A DNA stretch of 64,000 nt from Calvatia gigantea (lineage: Eukaryota; Basidiomycota; Agaricomycetes; Agaricales; Lycoperdaceae): contig JACAAK010000006.1 in assembly GCA_025093985.1 (NCBI GenBank), positions 992,001 to 1,056,000 of the forward strand. Direction: 5' to 3'. The notes under the pieces are model-generated. The model searched no databases and was not told where the DNA came from. It saw only the letters and a program-made list of their open reading frames with translations. The position numbers were made by a program, and so were the translations under genes. Positions within the stretch are counted from its first letter, which is position 1. Every line of letters begins with the position of its first letter. Below, piece after piece: positions 1-11,345 of the stretch.

Positions 1-3000
1 AGAAGCCAACCCAGGAGAGCAGAAGGATTTTTCCTGAAGACTCTGAGTAGGTGCTGCCTCACAAGTCAAAAAACCTGTATCTAGGATATCAGAAAAATAC
101 TACATAATTCCTCAGAAATGAAAGCGTGCAAATTAAATCTAAAGGGAACTATCCAAACTCCAAGAAAGGAAATCATGGTCAACACCATCATTGATTTGGG
201 ATGCACTACTAGCAGCATTCAGCAAAAAGCTTGTAGATGAAGAACGAATCTCCACAAAAAGATTGAAACAAGAAATCACAGTCCTCAATACTGATGGAAC
301 AACAAATTAAGGAGGAAAAGTCATGGAGACAGCCACCATTGAAATGGAAATCAAGGGACACAAGGAAATGATTGAAGCATCAGTAGTCCAACTCCAAGAC
401 AGAGCAGAAATATTCCTAGGACACAATTGGCTGACCAAACACAACTCTAAAGTAAACTGGAAAACAGGAGAAATCAAATTCACCTGATGCCCACCAAACT
501 GCCATTTCCCACACCAGAATATCCAGGTCACCCAAAAAATCCAGAGCATGGCTGTTACAGAAGATATATGGGAAGAGGAGGAATGAACTGGACCCAACCA
601 AACCAGCCAATCTGCCAGACTATATATAGCCTATTCACACATCTGTTCAACAAGACGACCTTTGATAAGCTACTACACTGAACAGAATAGGACCATGAAA
701 TAATCCTAATGGAGGACGCACCCAGAGAAATAAGTGCTGGAATATGCAACATGAACAATCAAGGAATAGGACAAGCTCAAAGCCTTCATTAAAGAAAACC
801 TCAAGTCAGGAATGCATATGGCCATCAAAATCTCCATATACAGCCCCCACCTTCTTTATCCCAAAGAAAGACAGTTCAAAGCAGTTAATCCAGGACTACA
901 GGCAACTAAACAATGTGGTGGTAAAAGATAAAACACCACTACCCAGAATCAGAGAAGTAATCGACAAGTTGGGAAAGGCAAGATATTTCAACAAACTCAA
1001 CATTATTTGGGGGTACAACAATGTCAGAATCAAGGAAGGAGATGAATGGAAAGCAGCATTTCTGACCTAACAAAGGGTTATTCAAACTGACCAGTAATGT
1101 ACTTTGGATTAAGCAACTCATCCTGGAACATTCTCTAGGATGATGACAAGTATCTTCTGAGACCTACTACAAAACAGAGACATCATAAACTATATGGACA
1201 ACTTTGCAATCCCAGGAGACACCAAGGAACAGCTGAGAGAAAGAACGATACAGTTCCTGACACAAGTGGCAGAATATAACCTCTGCTTTAAATGGACAAA
1301 ATACATATTCGACACTGAGGAGATCCCTATGTTGGGAGTGAAAATAGGACATGGACACATCAAAATGGAGGAAGAAAAAGTCAAGGCAGTATGAGACTGG
1401 CCTGAGCCCAAAAACAAAAAGGGAGTAGAATGCTTCCTAGGCTTTGCTAATTACTACTGCCAATTCATAAAGGACTTCAGTAAGATCGCAACCTCCCTCA
1501 ACCAACTCAAAGGAGCTACTGAATGGAACTGGGAGGAAAAACACCAGTTAGCATTCAACAAACTAAAACAATGAATCACTGAGGAACCCACCTTAATACT
1601 GCCACAGAGGAAAGGACAATTCCGAGTAGAAGTTGATGCCTCAAATTATGTACTAGGAGGGGTCCTATCACAGGAACAGGACAAGAAATGGCATCTGATT
1701 GCATTTACATCATGAATACTCTCCCCAGCAGAACAGAACTATGAAATCTATGACAAGGAATTGCTAGCCATTATTCATGCCCTAAAAGAATGGCAACACT
1801 ATCTACTAGATGCAAAGGAAAAATTCAAGATCTAGACAGACCACAAAAATCTCAAATACTACAGAGAACTGTAGAAACTTAATAGACAACAAGCAAGATG
1901 GTACTTGAGATTATAGGACTATGACTTCATGCTGTGACATGTACCAGGCAAAATGAACACAAAAGCAGACCTACTATCCAGAATTTGCAAAGAACCAGAT
2001 GAGAAGAACAACAGACTAATCACCATGATCCAAGAAAGTTGGTTACAAGGTAAACCAGGAAACTGAAGAAAATTCTGAAGAAACCATCCTACTCCATGCA
2101 GAACTATTCATCACACCAATATTCATGGACCAAATAAAGGCAAACCACCAAAGGAAAACGAGCATCACTACAGGACTTCTAAACAAAGAATCCAATATCA
2201 TGGAATGTGATGGAATAATCTACAAGAAAGCCAGCATGTACATACCACCAGACTCCACACTCCGAGAAGAAATACTACAACAATACCTATGATACACCAG
2301 ATGCAGGACACCCTGGGACAACACAGGATGATTGAGCTGATCACCAGAGACTACTGGTGGCCAATAATACAAAATGACACCAAGAAATACATCAAAGAAT
2401 GCCTAGAACTGCCAAAGGAATAAACCTCGCATAGCACTGCTGAAGACACCTACTATACCCACTCCCAATACCTAATGGGCCATGGAAGAGATCAGCATCA
2501 ATCTCATTGGACCACTACCAGAGTCAGAAGGAAAAGATGCCATCCTAGTGGTTGTCAACTGATTCATGAAAATGATATATCTCATATCAACAGAAATAGA
2601 TGTATTCTCAAAAGGAATCACACAACTTTATAGGAATGAAATATGGAAGCTACATGGAGTACCATGGAAAGTCCTTAGTAACTGAGGACCACAGTTTGCA
2701 TCAGAATTCACAGGAGAATTGTTCAAGGGACTAGGGATAGAACAAACCCTATCAACAGCCTACCTATCCCTAGACAGATGGACAAACAGAATATATCAAC
2801 TGAGAAGTCAAAATGTACCTACACTTATACTGCAACTATGAACAAAACAACTGGGTGAATTGGCTGCCCATGGCCGAATTCCAGTACAATGATAAGAAAC
2901 ATAGCAGAATGCAAGAAACACCTTTCTACCTCAATTATGGATGACACCCCTGGAAAGGAAAAGACCATGGAACAACAGACAACCCTAGTAGCACTGAGTT

Positions 3001-3591
3001 CCTAAAACAACTATGAAACACAAGGGACAACTCTACAGCAGTACTATAATCATACCAAGAAAAGATGAAACAGACCCATAATAACAGCAAGTTGCATATA
3101 ACACAATATCAACCTGGCGATGAAGTATGGCTGGAAAATGCAAATATCCATACCAATCAGCCATCAAAGAAGCTAGGCCAAAAAAGGTATAGACCTTTCC
3201 AAATCAAGGAAAAAATAGGAGAAGCGGCATACTGGCTTGCCCTACCAGAAGGATGGGCCATCCATGATGTGTTCAATGAACAGCTGTTAACCTCAGTACA
3301 GAAAGCAATGTTCCCGAGTCAGTGAAGATCACCAGTGCCAGAGCCAGTGATCATCAATAATGGGAAGAATATGAGGTAGAAGAGATCTGAGGATGACAAA
3401 AATAGGGATAGGGATATCAATTCCTAGTGCATTGGAAGGGGTATAGCAATGAGGAAGATACATGGACAGTGGAATCAAACCTACCCAATGCCCAAGACAC
3501 AATAGCAGACTACCAAAAAAGGCATCTGGAGAATATCCATAAAAGAGGGGGCAGAAAATCCAAGAAGTCATCATCCAGACAAAGAAACTAG
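1..3591 (+). pseudogene. pol: Gypsy-1 pol (PR-RT-RNaseH-IN-chromodomain), G1a
   Basis: Remnant of the polyprotein that copies the element RNA and integrates the cDNA. Protease reads IIDLGCTTSSI near 190, with the DSG changed to DLG. RT covers about 740-1400, RNase H about 1600-2000, the integrase zinc-binding and DDE core about 2200-2900, the GPY/F-like region 3065-3325, and a chromodomain (VHWKGYSNEEDTW) at about 3360-3560. Two catalytic Asp codons of RT are now Asn: 999-1001 (KLN for KLD) and 1200-1202 (YMDN for YMDD). Many TGA/TAG stops and small frameshifts break the frame. Pol ends at TAG 3589-3591, six bases before ORF3. Non-functional. Confidence 0.9.
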
Positions 3592-3597
3592 CCAGAC

Positions 3598-4590
3598 ATG
3601 CCTTCCTCTCAAGCAAACTGTGTCATCATCTGCTCACTCATCCACCCCAACCCAACTATGATCTCTTCCATCCCTCTCCCAGAACCAGGCAACAGCCAAG
3701 TACCTGCACCTCAGGGCACTCATTACAATCTTGCCACTATACCATTCCTAGCACAAGAACTCCTTGAAACCCTACTCAAAGATGTTGACAAAGCCACCAA
3801 CAGTGAAATAGAAACCATCACTGCCCAAAATAAATGGCTAGTCATCAATTGAACACATTGCCCTTGCCATCGCCTACATCATCTTTGCCAACATGTATGC
3901 AGGATTTGCCAATGCATCCTCATCCACCAATCAGCACATCCCAGCCATCTTTCAAGCCCTGAAACAGTCCATGCTCATACCTAGTAAGCAAGACTGCATC
4001 CATGGTCTCCAAAACCACATAGACCTCAGCCTTGAAGTCTTCAAACACCTCAACATTGCTGATATATTCCTGGAGCTTGCCAATGTAGCCATGAACCTGC
4101 TCAGACAAGACAAGACCACTGAGGATCCAGAAATAGACTCCCTCATCGACAGAATCCACAGCATGCTCTCTGAGCTACACAACACGATCAACCCTACACT
4201 GCCAACCCACACCAACACTCCTATGGATGAAGAAACCACCATCTCCATGAAAGAAGAGATCAACTTCCTCTGCCATTTCATAAAGGCCATCACCCCACCA
4301 CAGCTCGTATCGGTTTTTCATCCACCCACAAGGTTCCACTACTATACTACCACACCAAGAGAAGGACCAACACTACTGGAAGATGAATAGTCAAGAACTA
4401 CTGGGACAACTCCACCACAACCTGACTTCCATTCAACAGCATGCCAGTTCCTATCCATCAAGATGGACAAAGCCATTTATCCATCTTCTTCACACAATCA
4501 AATGATGGGAAGTATCTCATTAGAGCCAACAAGAAGACCCTCACCTCTGCCATAGTTAATGGAGACTTTGACAAGCTTCCTGAGGTATGA
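3598..4590 (+). pseudogene. Gypsy-1 ORF3 downstream of pol, G1a copy
   Basis: Third ORF of the family, starting six bases after the pol stop and ending just before the polypurine tract. It begins MPSSQANC and ends NGDFDKLPEV. The frame shifts after an in-frame TGA near 3850, resumes in another frame (MYAGFANASSS, 3893), and shifts again near 4390. The same protein occupies the same place in G1d and G1e, where it spans exactly 330 codons including the stop. It looks helical and polar, with one mildly hydrophobic stretch before MYAGF. I see no Cys/His motif, signal peptide or convincing membrane anchor. Function unknown; an envelope role is not supported. Confidence 0.75.
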
Positions 4591-4607
4591 AGCCTAATTG
4601 GGGGTAT

Positions 4608-4914
4608 TGTTGTGGATTTTTACCAATCAAGTTGTACTCCATTATCATCTGCATTCTCATCTATCAGTGTACCTGTTTCTTTTATTTCTGTTGAGTGATC
4701 TCCAAGCATGACTCACATTAACTATCACACCAGTCTTACTAGATGTTTCACATAGTTACTCCATCCATTCAACTGGATGACCTCCTCATATTTAAGCATA
4801 CATACATCTACTGTATTCAGTATGCTTAACCTACCTTTGTTCTCTCCCCCTTACTCACCCTCAAGACTTAGCCCAAGTTGCAATCTGAGGTCTAATCAGA
4901 CTAAGGCTGTAACA
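4608..4914 (+). repeat. Gypsy-1 3' LTR of G1a
   Basis: 307-bp LTR starting TGTTGTGG and ending GCTGTAACA. It is preceded by a polypurine tract (GGGGGTAT, 4600-4607). Its length and ends match the G1c, G1d and G1e LTRs (306-318 bp). Confidence 0.9.
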
Positions 4915-5290
4915 CCAACAGAACATTATCTATACTATCATGGATTATTTACCTGCCTCCAGGCCTGATATCTACCCTGAATGGCAAGAGGCCATCCTGG
5001 CAGTAGGACAATGAGTACAAAGCCACCAAATACCAAGAAGACAAGAAGACTAGCTCTAGTACCACTTATAGTGGAACAGGAGAACCCATGGAAATAGGAT
5101 GATAATACCACATCTTTAATGACAAAGGAGAACCCAAATATTATAATTGCAGCATTTTTGGACACATGGGCAAGAACTGTAGAAAGCCAAAGAACATGAC
5201 TTGCTTTAACTGCAGAAAAGCCAGGCATATCACAAAAAACTGCACTGCACCAAAGAAAGTTCAAATTAGAGCCATAGAAAGTACAGAGAA
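4915..5290 (+). pseudogene. gag: Gypsy-1 gag fragment (copy G1b), zinc-knuckle region
   Basis: Gag fragment aligning with the C-terminal half of the G1e Gag: SRPDIYPEWQEAILAVGQ near 4950, then two CCHC nucleic-acid-binding knuckles. The first has lost a Cys (YYNCSIFGHMGKNC); the second reads CFNCRKARHITKNC (about 5200-5245). It is bounded on the left by the G1a LTR and on the right by the G1c LTR, so two later Gypsy-1 insertions hit the same gag gene. TGA/TAG stops occur near 5010 and 5100. This is the remains of the host copy. Confidence 0.8.
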
Positions 5291-5608
5291 TGTTGTGATT
5301 TCACTGTATTTGCATCTTCATTTCCATGTGCCTTTACCTCATTCTACCTCATTCCTTAGCATATCTGTTCCATGTCTATTCCTGTCCAGCAGTCTCTGTT
5401 ATATGACTTGTACATTAGTGCACCTCACTAGTCTCATGTTTCATATATACCTTCATCTGTTCAACTAGATGTCCACTTCATATATAAGCATACTTACTAC
5501 CATCTGTATTCAGTACACTTAACCATCTTGTGTTCTCCCCCTTACACACTCTCAAGTCTTGCCATCTAAAGCTGCAACCTGAGTTATCAACTTGTAAAGG
5601 TCATAACA
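5291..5608 (+). repeat. Gypsy-1 5' LTR of copy G1c
   Basis: 318-bp LTR from TGTTGTGATT to GGTCATAACA on the + strand, with a TATA-like TATATAAG at 5481-5488. It interrupts the G1b gag. It is followed directly by TTTGGTTAAGTGTCCCC (5607-5623), the conserved sequence after the 5' LTR in G1d and G1e, which is the candidate primer-binding site. Confidence 0.85.
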
Positions 5609-5866
5609 TTTGGTTAAGTGTCCCCACCTCACCTTGCAGACTAGGAGCTAGTATATGAGCTTGAACCACAACAAACTACAATACAGAGAACCACAACTTG
5701 AAGATAATTCAACAGATGATGAACAGGTCAAACAAGTTGAAAACACAGATGATGAAACAATAGACAAAGAAGAGATTGAAAGCTCTAGCTCTAACAAAAC
5801 AAATGAAGAACCAGTTGTTTTAAGACAAGTACACCAAAGTAGCTAATGCTAGTGGTAGAGGGGAAT
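5609..5866 (+). pseudogene. gag: Gypsy-1 leader and gag N-terminus, copy G1c
   Basis: Leader plus the start of Gag. The ATG at 5655 opens a 63-codon frame (MSLNHNKLQYREPQLEDN) rich in Asp, Glu, Thr and Ser. It matches the acidic Gag N-terminus of G1e (MSSNPDEYREPNLEVTDN). The frame stops at 5846, and the 3' LTR of Copia-B begins at 5867, which severs the element. The rest of G1c is not in the window unless it lies beyond Copia-B's missing 5' end. Confidence 0.75.
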
Positions 5867-6234
5867 TGTTACTCACTGAGATATATATTTGAGATATCTG
5901 AAGAGAAGCTTTGTTACTAAGAGTAGTTATATGAGTGGAAGAGAAGACTGGAATTGTCTAAAGAATATACACATAATACATGGGGTTTATATACTGAAGT
6001 CCTAGGAGAAACACCCTTTGACCTGGGTACAGGGTGAGCTATTTACTACCTAGTAGCATATACAGAGCATAATGCAACAATAGCATGTATCTAATAGAAC
6101 AATAAGATCTGCTATAATAAATGTGGTATTACACTATTTTCTGACAGAACATAGCAGTTGTTCATAGCTAATATTACTCACTCTGAGAGTGAAGTTCTCT
6201 AGATCCATTTCATCTATAAATAGCATGAACCAAC
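5867..6234 (-). repeat. Copia-B 3' LTR, larger part
   Basis: Read on + it starts TGTTACTCACTGAG and is cut at 6234 by Copia-A. The remainder (20607-20632, ending GATTCAACA) follows Copia-A. With the CCAAC target duplication counted once, the LTR is about 394 bp. On the - strand it is preceded by the polypurine stretch AAGTAAGGAGGAG (about 20633-20645), close to the pol stop. Confidence 0.75.
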
Positions 6235-6593
6235 TGTAGAAACTGTATAAACTCAGTAACTCATTATATGCACAAGAACTATATATTAGTCACCTGTATA
6301 AACTGGTGATAGAATGAGCTTGGGTCTGGCTACAGAAGAAAGGATAACATATCTCAGTAACTTGTTATATGTATGAGAACTGAGGTATTCAGCTAATGAG
6401 ACTATGGTACTTAAGCAATATCATAAGGCAGGGTCATACATGAAAACTTCATGTATCTAAGAGTCATGGCACTATGTTAAGTGTCTGTCTACGAAATAGG
6501 TGCCCACTATGCAAGTCTAACTGGCATGACAGTGGGCACTTTAATGGCCAGTATGGCACTTCGGATGTCTCGGAGTGGTTTGGCAATTCAACA
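6235..6593 (-). repeat. Copia-A 3' LTR
   Basis: 359 bp, TGTAGAAACTG to AATTCAACA on +. It differs from the other LTR at 14 positions, all transitions, with no indel. A polypurine tract AAGGGGAG (- strand, 6594-6601) adjoins it. Confidence 0.95.
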
Positions 6594-6600
6594 CTCCCCT

Positions 6601-9600
6601 TCAAATCATGGAGAGACCAAGCTCAGAGGCAAAATGCTTCACCTTGGGTGAGGGAAGTGCCTTGGTGAATACATCAGCAACCATGTCTTCAGTTGGGCAG
6701 TAAATGAGGTATAGTTTTCCTTCTTCAATGACCCATCAAATGAAGTGATATTGGATGTTGATGTACTTGGTCTGAGCATGAAACTGGTGATCACACACGA
6801 GTGCAATGGCAGGCTGGTTATCAGAAAAGAGGGTCATGGCACCAAGTTGGATGTTGAAGACTTGGGAAACAAGGGAATGAAGCCATAGTGCTTCTTTCAT
6901 AGCATGTGTAGCTACAACATATTCAGACTCTGTGGTGGACAGGATTACAAGTTCCTGTCATTTAGCACTCCATGAAATGGCACTACTGTTTATCATAAAC
7001 GTGAAGCCAGAAGTAGCACGACAATCCTCAGCCATGTTACCATCAGTATTGGTGTACCCTTGTGGCTCCTCAGTTCAAGCCACCATAAGTAAGCCATAGA
7101 TCACATGTCCTCTTCAAATAATGGAAGACCCATTTAACGGCCTCCCAGTGAGCCTCCCCTGGGTTCTTGGAGAAACATGATAAGACTTGGATGGTGTATG
7201 TGATGTTGGGACAAGTGCCAAGGGCTGCATACATAAGTGTACCAATAGCTTCCTGATATGGATGCATGCCATATGAGCAATGTTGGCTATGGTTTTGGGA
7301 GCGTGGTCAGAGGTGAGGCAAATGGATGGTTCCATGGGGGAACTGGCAGGTTTTGCATCCTCAAGGCCAAAGTGGTGGAGGGATGTATCAATATATGACT
7401 GTTGGAAGAGTAGTAACTTGCCTTCCTCCCAGATCCTCTTCACCTCAATGCCTAATAGCCAATGTAACTCCCCTAGATCTGTCACCTCTACAAAATCTGC
7501 CACCCGTTTCTTAACCCAATTGATCTATGTGAGTTTGGTACCTGTGAGCATGCAGTCGTCAATGTGAATGGCAAGGATGATGAATGTCGGGCATGATGTT
7601 GAGAATGAACACACATGGGTCACTATCAGATTGTGTGAACCCAATGTTGTTGACCAGGATTTTGCATAGATGTTGATACCAATGTCACCCTGACTGCTTC
7701 AAGCCATAGAGAGTCTTGTAAAGTCAGCAGACCTTGTGAGGATGTTCTGGGTCTTTGAAACCAGGTGGTTGCCACATGTAGATTACTTCATCATCAGTCA
7801 GCTTCCCATTTAGGTAAGCATCCTTGATATCAATTTGGTGAATCTCTATGTCTCCGGGCTGCAGAGATAGTGAGGATTGCTCAGATTGATGCGAGTTTTG
7901 CAACCTGTGCATAGGTACCGAAATAGTCAACTGCCTGGCACTTGGGAGAATCCCTGTACAACAAGGTGTGCCTTGTAGCAGACTATATTCCCTTGGGCAT
8001 CTTTCTTGACTTTGTAAACCCACTTTGATCCAACAATGTTTGCTTCAGATGGCAAGTTTGTGAGTTCCCACATTCCTACTTGCATCAGCATGGCATACTC
8101 CTCTTCCATCCCATTATACCACTGTGGCCAGTCTAGCCTCCTCATGGCCTCCTTCAAGGTTTTTGGCTCTATGGACTCTGCTTCATCCATCCTCAATGAG
8201 AATGCCCAAACTTCCTCCCAATCTACCTCTTCAACAAAGGTAATAGTGCGGCCTTCAAGGATGTCAAGAGCTTTCTGGCTAGGATTTCAGGTTTGATGTG
8301 GGCATTCTATGGATGTATCATCATCACCATCTATATTGGTGGTGACAGGTTTTTGCTCGAGTGTAGGGTTGGTGGCAGTGGGTGTGATGGTGGGCTCAAG
8401 GGTAGGTGCTGAATCCTTGGTACCTTCCAAGGTGAGTGTTGATTCACATTGAATCTCACTTGTTAACTGATCCTCCCCTTCGAGATTTGGGTTAGTGAAT
8501 GTAACATTCCACTCAATGCGAACAGCTCTGGTGTCTGGATACAAGATCTGCATGCCATTACTGTCATCATTGAAGCCCAACCATTTCCCTTCCTTTGCAT
8601 ATAGATCTAACTTATCACCCCCTCCTTGGAAAACCCAACACACCTTACCCCACTCGTGTAGGTCCTTCAGGTTCGGTCTCTATTTGTATACCACCTCAAA
8701 AGGAGTTTTCTCTGTGATCACCCTTGTACTAGTCCTATTCATCAACCATACAACATACTAGGCACATTCTGCCCATAATGATTTCAAAAGCCATACAACA
8801 TAGTTGAGTGCTCGAACGTGCTCAAGGATAGTATGGTTTCGATGTTCCGCTATGCCATTGTGCTGTGGAGTGTCATGGACAGTGAGTTTGACTTGAGTGC
8901 CTTGTGATTGTAGATATTCACGAAAAACATTCCCTGTGTATTCATCTTCATGGTCTGAGTGTAGCATCTTGATCTGGGCATGGAATTGTGTCTCACACCA
9001 TGTCTCAAAGGTTTTGTAAGCCTTCGGGACCTCTGACTTCACTGTAAGGAACCCAATATGGGTCCACCTAGAGTAATCATTGGTGAACGTAATATAGTAC
9101 TTCTTTCCTTTTCGAGTCTCAACTGTCACTGGTCCCTAGACATCGGAGTGAATTTCAGCAGCAAATTCCTTTGCTCCCTCACCATGGCACTCCTTTGCTA
9201 CTCCTTTTCACATCAATTTCACAAACACGCATGCCTTGCAGAAGAGTTTGGTACCCCCATCCACTTCTAGTCTCAATCCTGTCACCATTCCATCCCTAAC
9301 TAACTTCTTAGCTACATCAGGTACAATGTGACTGAGACAGTGGTGTATCAAATCTAGTGTGAGTATCTCTCCAACAGCATTGACTTCCAGTTTGCCCTCA
9401 GCCTCTCTTAGAATCCTATACAGGCCCTTTCCACTTCATGGAATTTCTGCAATGCGGGTCCCACTTGGATCACAGATAACACACTTCCCATTTATGAAGG
9501 TCATTGTAAATCCTGCCTCATCGAGGTGGCCAATTTACACAAGTGTATAGCTGGCCTCTGGGGAGTATAAGACTTCCTTTAGCCATAATTTTGAGGTCAT

Positions 9601-10682
9601 CCCTCCATTCGGTATGTCGAGAATAACATCTCCCTTGCCAATAGCACTGAAATTCTGTTTATTTGCAGCATGGAGAGGTCATGAGGGGGTGCTCTCGAAT
9701 GTAATGAAGGCCTCGCAATATAGGGAAATGTGTTGTGATGTCTCTGAATCAAAAATCTCGATCTGCATTGTAGTAAGTGGTTCCTGGACCTGGCCTACAG
9801 TGACTTCATCACTGATATCACATATATTGGCATCAGAGTTATCCTTTTCAATGGCTTCCTCAATGAACCACTCCCCTTCAAGATCACCTATTTCCATCGT
9901 TATCAACGTGGACACCCAATCATCATCGTCATCCACCCTGGTATCTGACTCATCATCTTCAGTACCAATCTCTACGGCAAGAGACTCATCAAAGTCATCT
10001 TCAACAATGTTAGCTGAACTACTACCACCACCCTTTCCCTTTCCTTGGGGGCTGGTCCCTCCGCTGTGGTTTCCCTCCTGAGTGGTCTTCTTCTTAGGGC
10101 ATTCACACTGCCAGTGCCTGAATTCTCCACATTCATGGCACTTCCCCTTTCTCCCTTCCTTCTTTGGCTGCCATGCTGGCTTGCCTCCACCTCCAACAAA
10201 CATGGTATCATCCACATCCAGCTTGGATAAAGATTTCCCAGAATGATTAGATTGGGTGTGCTCCCATTCGTCACTGATCAGAATGATCAAGATATCAGGG
10301 TCTATAGTATGGTTAAGGGATGAGTGAAGACAGACAGCCAAGAGCTGTCCAGATGCGAAATTTGAGAGCCAATGAGGTAGGGAAGATATGACTGTGCTTC
10401 AGTAGTCATTATCACTAATTTGGACACCAACAGCTGACAACTCATTTCGCTTTGCACTAAGGCCATTCAAGAAGAGTCGAACATCATCCTTGTCTGGGCA
10501 ATGGGATGCCATGAAGTCATGGTGAAGGCATGCCTGTGAGAAGGCACTCTTGTAAGTGTATTCCTGAACAATATTGTCCCACATCATTTTGACACTGGAG
10601 CACCAAGCAATGGTCATAAGGGTTGAGTTGGGGATTTTTTGGAATAACAGGGATTTCATGATGCACTCATTTTGGTCCCATG
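6601..10682 (-). pseudogene. gag-pol: Copia-A Gag-Pol polyprotein, main part
   Basis: From right to left: Gag continuing from the split at 10682 (DQNECIMKSLLFQKIPNS), a CCHC knuckle CHECGEFRHWQCEC near 10110, a protease and pre-integrase region (about 9300-9680), integrase with LHSDHEDEYTG and NGIAEHRNHTI (about 8840-8980), RT with KWVYKVKKDAQGN (about 8000), DIKDAYLNGKL (about 7820) and HIDD at the active site (about 7570), and RNase H ending ELGLSMI with TGA at 6601-6603. In-frame stops include a TGA after NDY near 10400 and others near 9540, 9230 and 9135. Both RT Asp residues are kept, but the frame is broken. Confidence 0.9.
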
Positions 10683-11313
10683 TGTTACGTGCGTTACCTT
10701 ACTTCGCAACCGGGCCCGGATCGTCTCCACTCAGGGAGAGGTTCAATGCTATAGCCCAGGAGTATTTGACAAGTCTCAATGACTTCTGTGCAGGCTTCGG
10801 ATCGCTCCCTCGAGTAGAAGCTCGCGCTTGCCTGAGAAGTCCGAGTTAAATGTCACTGCAGTCCCCAAGGTTGTTAGCCTTGTAGCAGACTGAGTGAAGA
10901 TAAGGAAGCTTATTACTAGAATAACCTGAAGTAATACAAAGTACTACTTAAGGTTTATATACTAGCTACGAATACGAGATGAGAGATTACGTAGTAAGTA
11001 AATATGAGTCAATGAGAACTACTACGGGTTAATTGGTAATTCTAAGGAATCATGTAGGGATAGGTGAATGAATACAGAAGAACGAGTACTGAGTCATAAG
11101 AAGATAGAGTCAGGTAAGGAGAAGTACGATGATGGGAAAGATGAAGGTGAAACAGGAACATGATTCAGAATGAATCATAAGAAGCAAAGGTAGAAGTACA
11201 TGTGATGAATAAATAAAGAACGGACCGGGGTATACAAGGGAAAGAATGGAAAGTCTGTACGGAAGGTTAATACGTTAGTTCAGAGAGTCCGGGGGTATGG
11301 TAAGTTCGTAACA
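10683..11313 (-). repeat. Gypsy-2 3' LTR
   Basis: 631 bp. It differs from the 624-bp partner by substitutions, including a few transversions, and several 1-4-bp indels in the middle. This differs from the transition-only decay of Copia-A and Gypsy-1. TATATAAACC on the - strand at 10952-10961. Confidence 0.95.
10952..10961 (-). promoter_or_regulatory. TATA box in Gypsy-2 LTR
   Basis: TATATAAACC on the - strand. The same decamer is found in the partner LTR (19524-19533), in the older Gypsy-2 LTR (40756-40765) and in both copies of the 1.3-kb element. Confidence 0.5.
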
Positions 11314-11345
11314 TTAGCCTGTCTCTAGGTAAATTACTCCGAAAT

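Larger units (their letters stand above)
1..4914 (+). mobile_element. Gypsy-1 copy G1a, 5' part outside the window
   Basis: Decayed chromodomain Ty3/Gypsy element on the + strand. The window opens at the gag/pol junction. Protease, RT, RNase H, integrase, chromodomain, an extra ORF3, a polypurine tract (4600-4607) and a 3' LTR (4608-4914) follow in order. It aligns throughout with the - strand copies G1d and G1e. Gag sequence of another Gypsy-1 copy in the same orientation begins right after the LTR, so G1a was inserted into that copy. The TSD partner lies outside the window; the right-hand candidate is CCAAC at 4915-4919. Confidence 0.9.

Noticed and set aside
3893..4390. ORF3 of Gypsy-1 as an envelope gene.
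   Set aside because: No signal peptide, no strong transmembrane segment and no Cys pattern.
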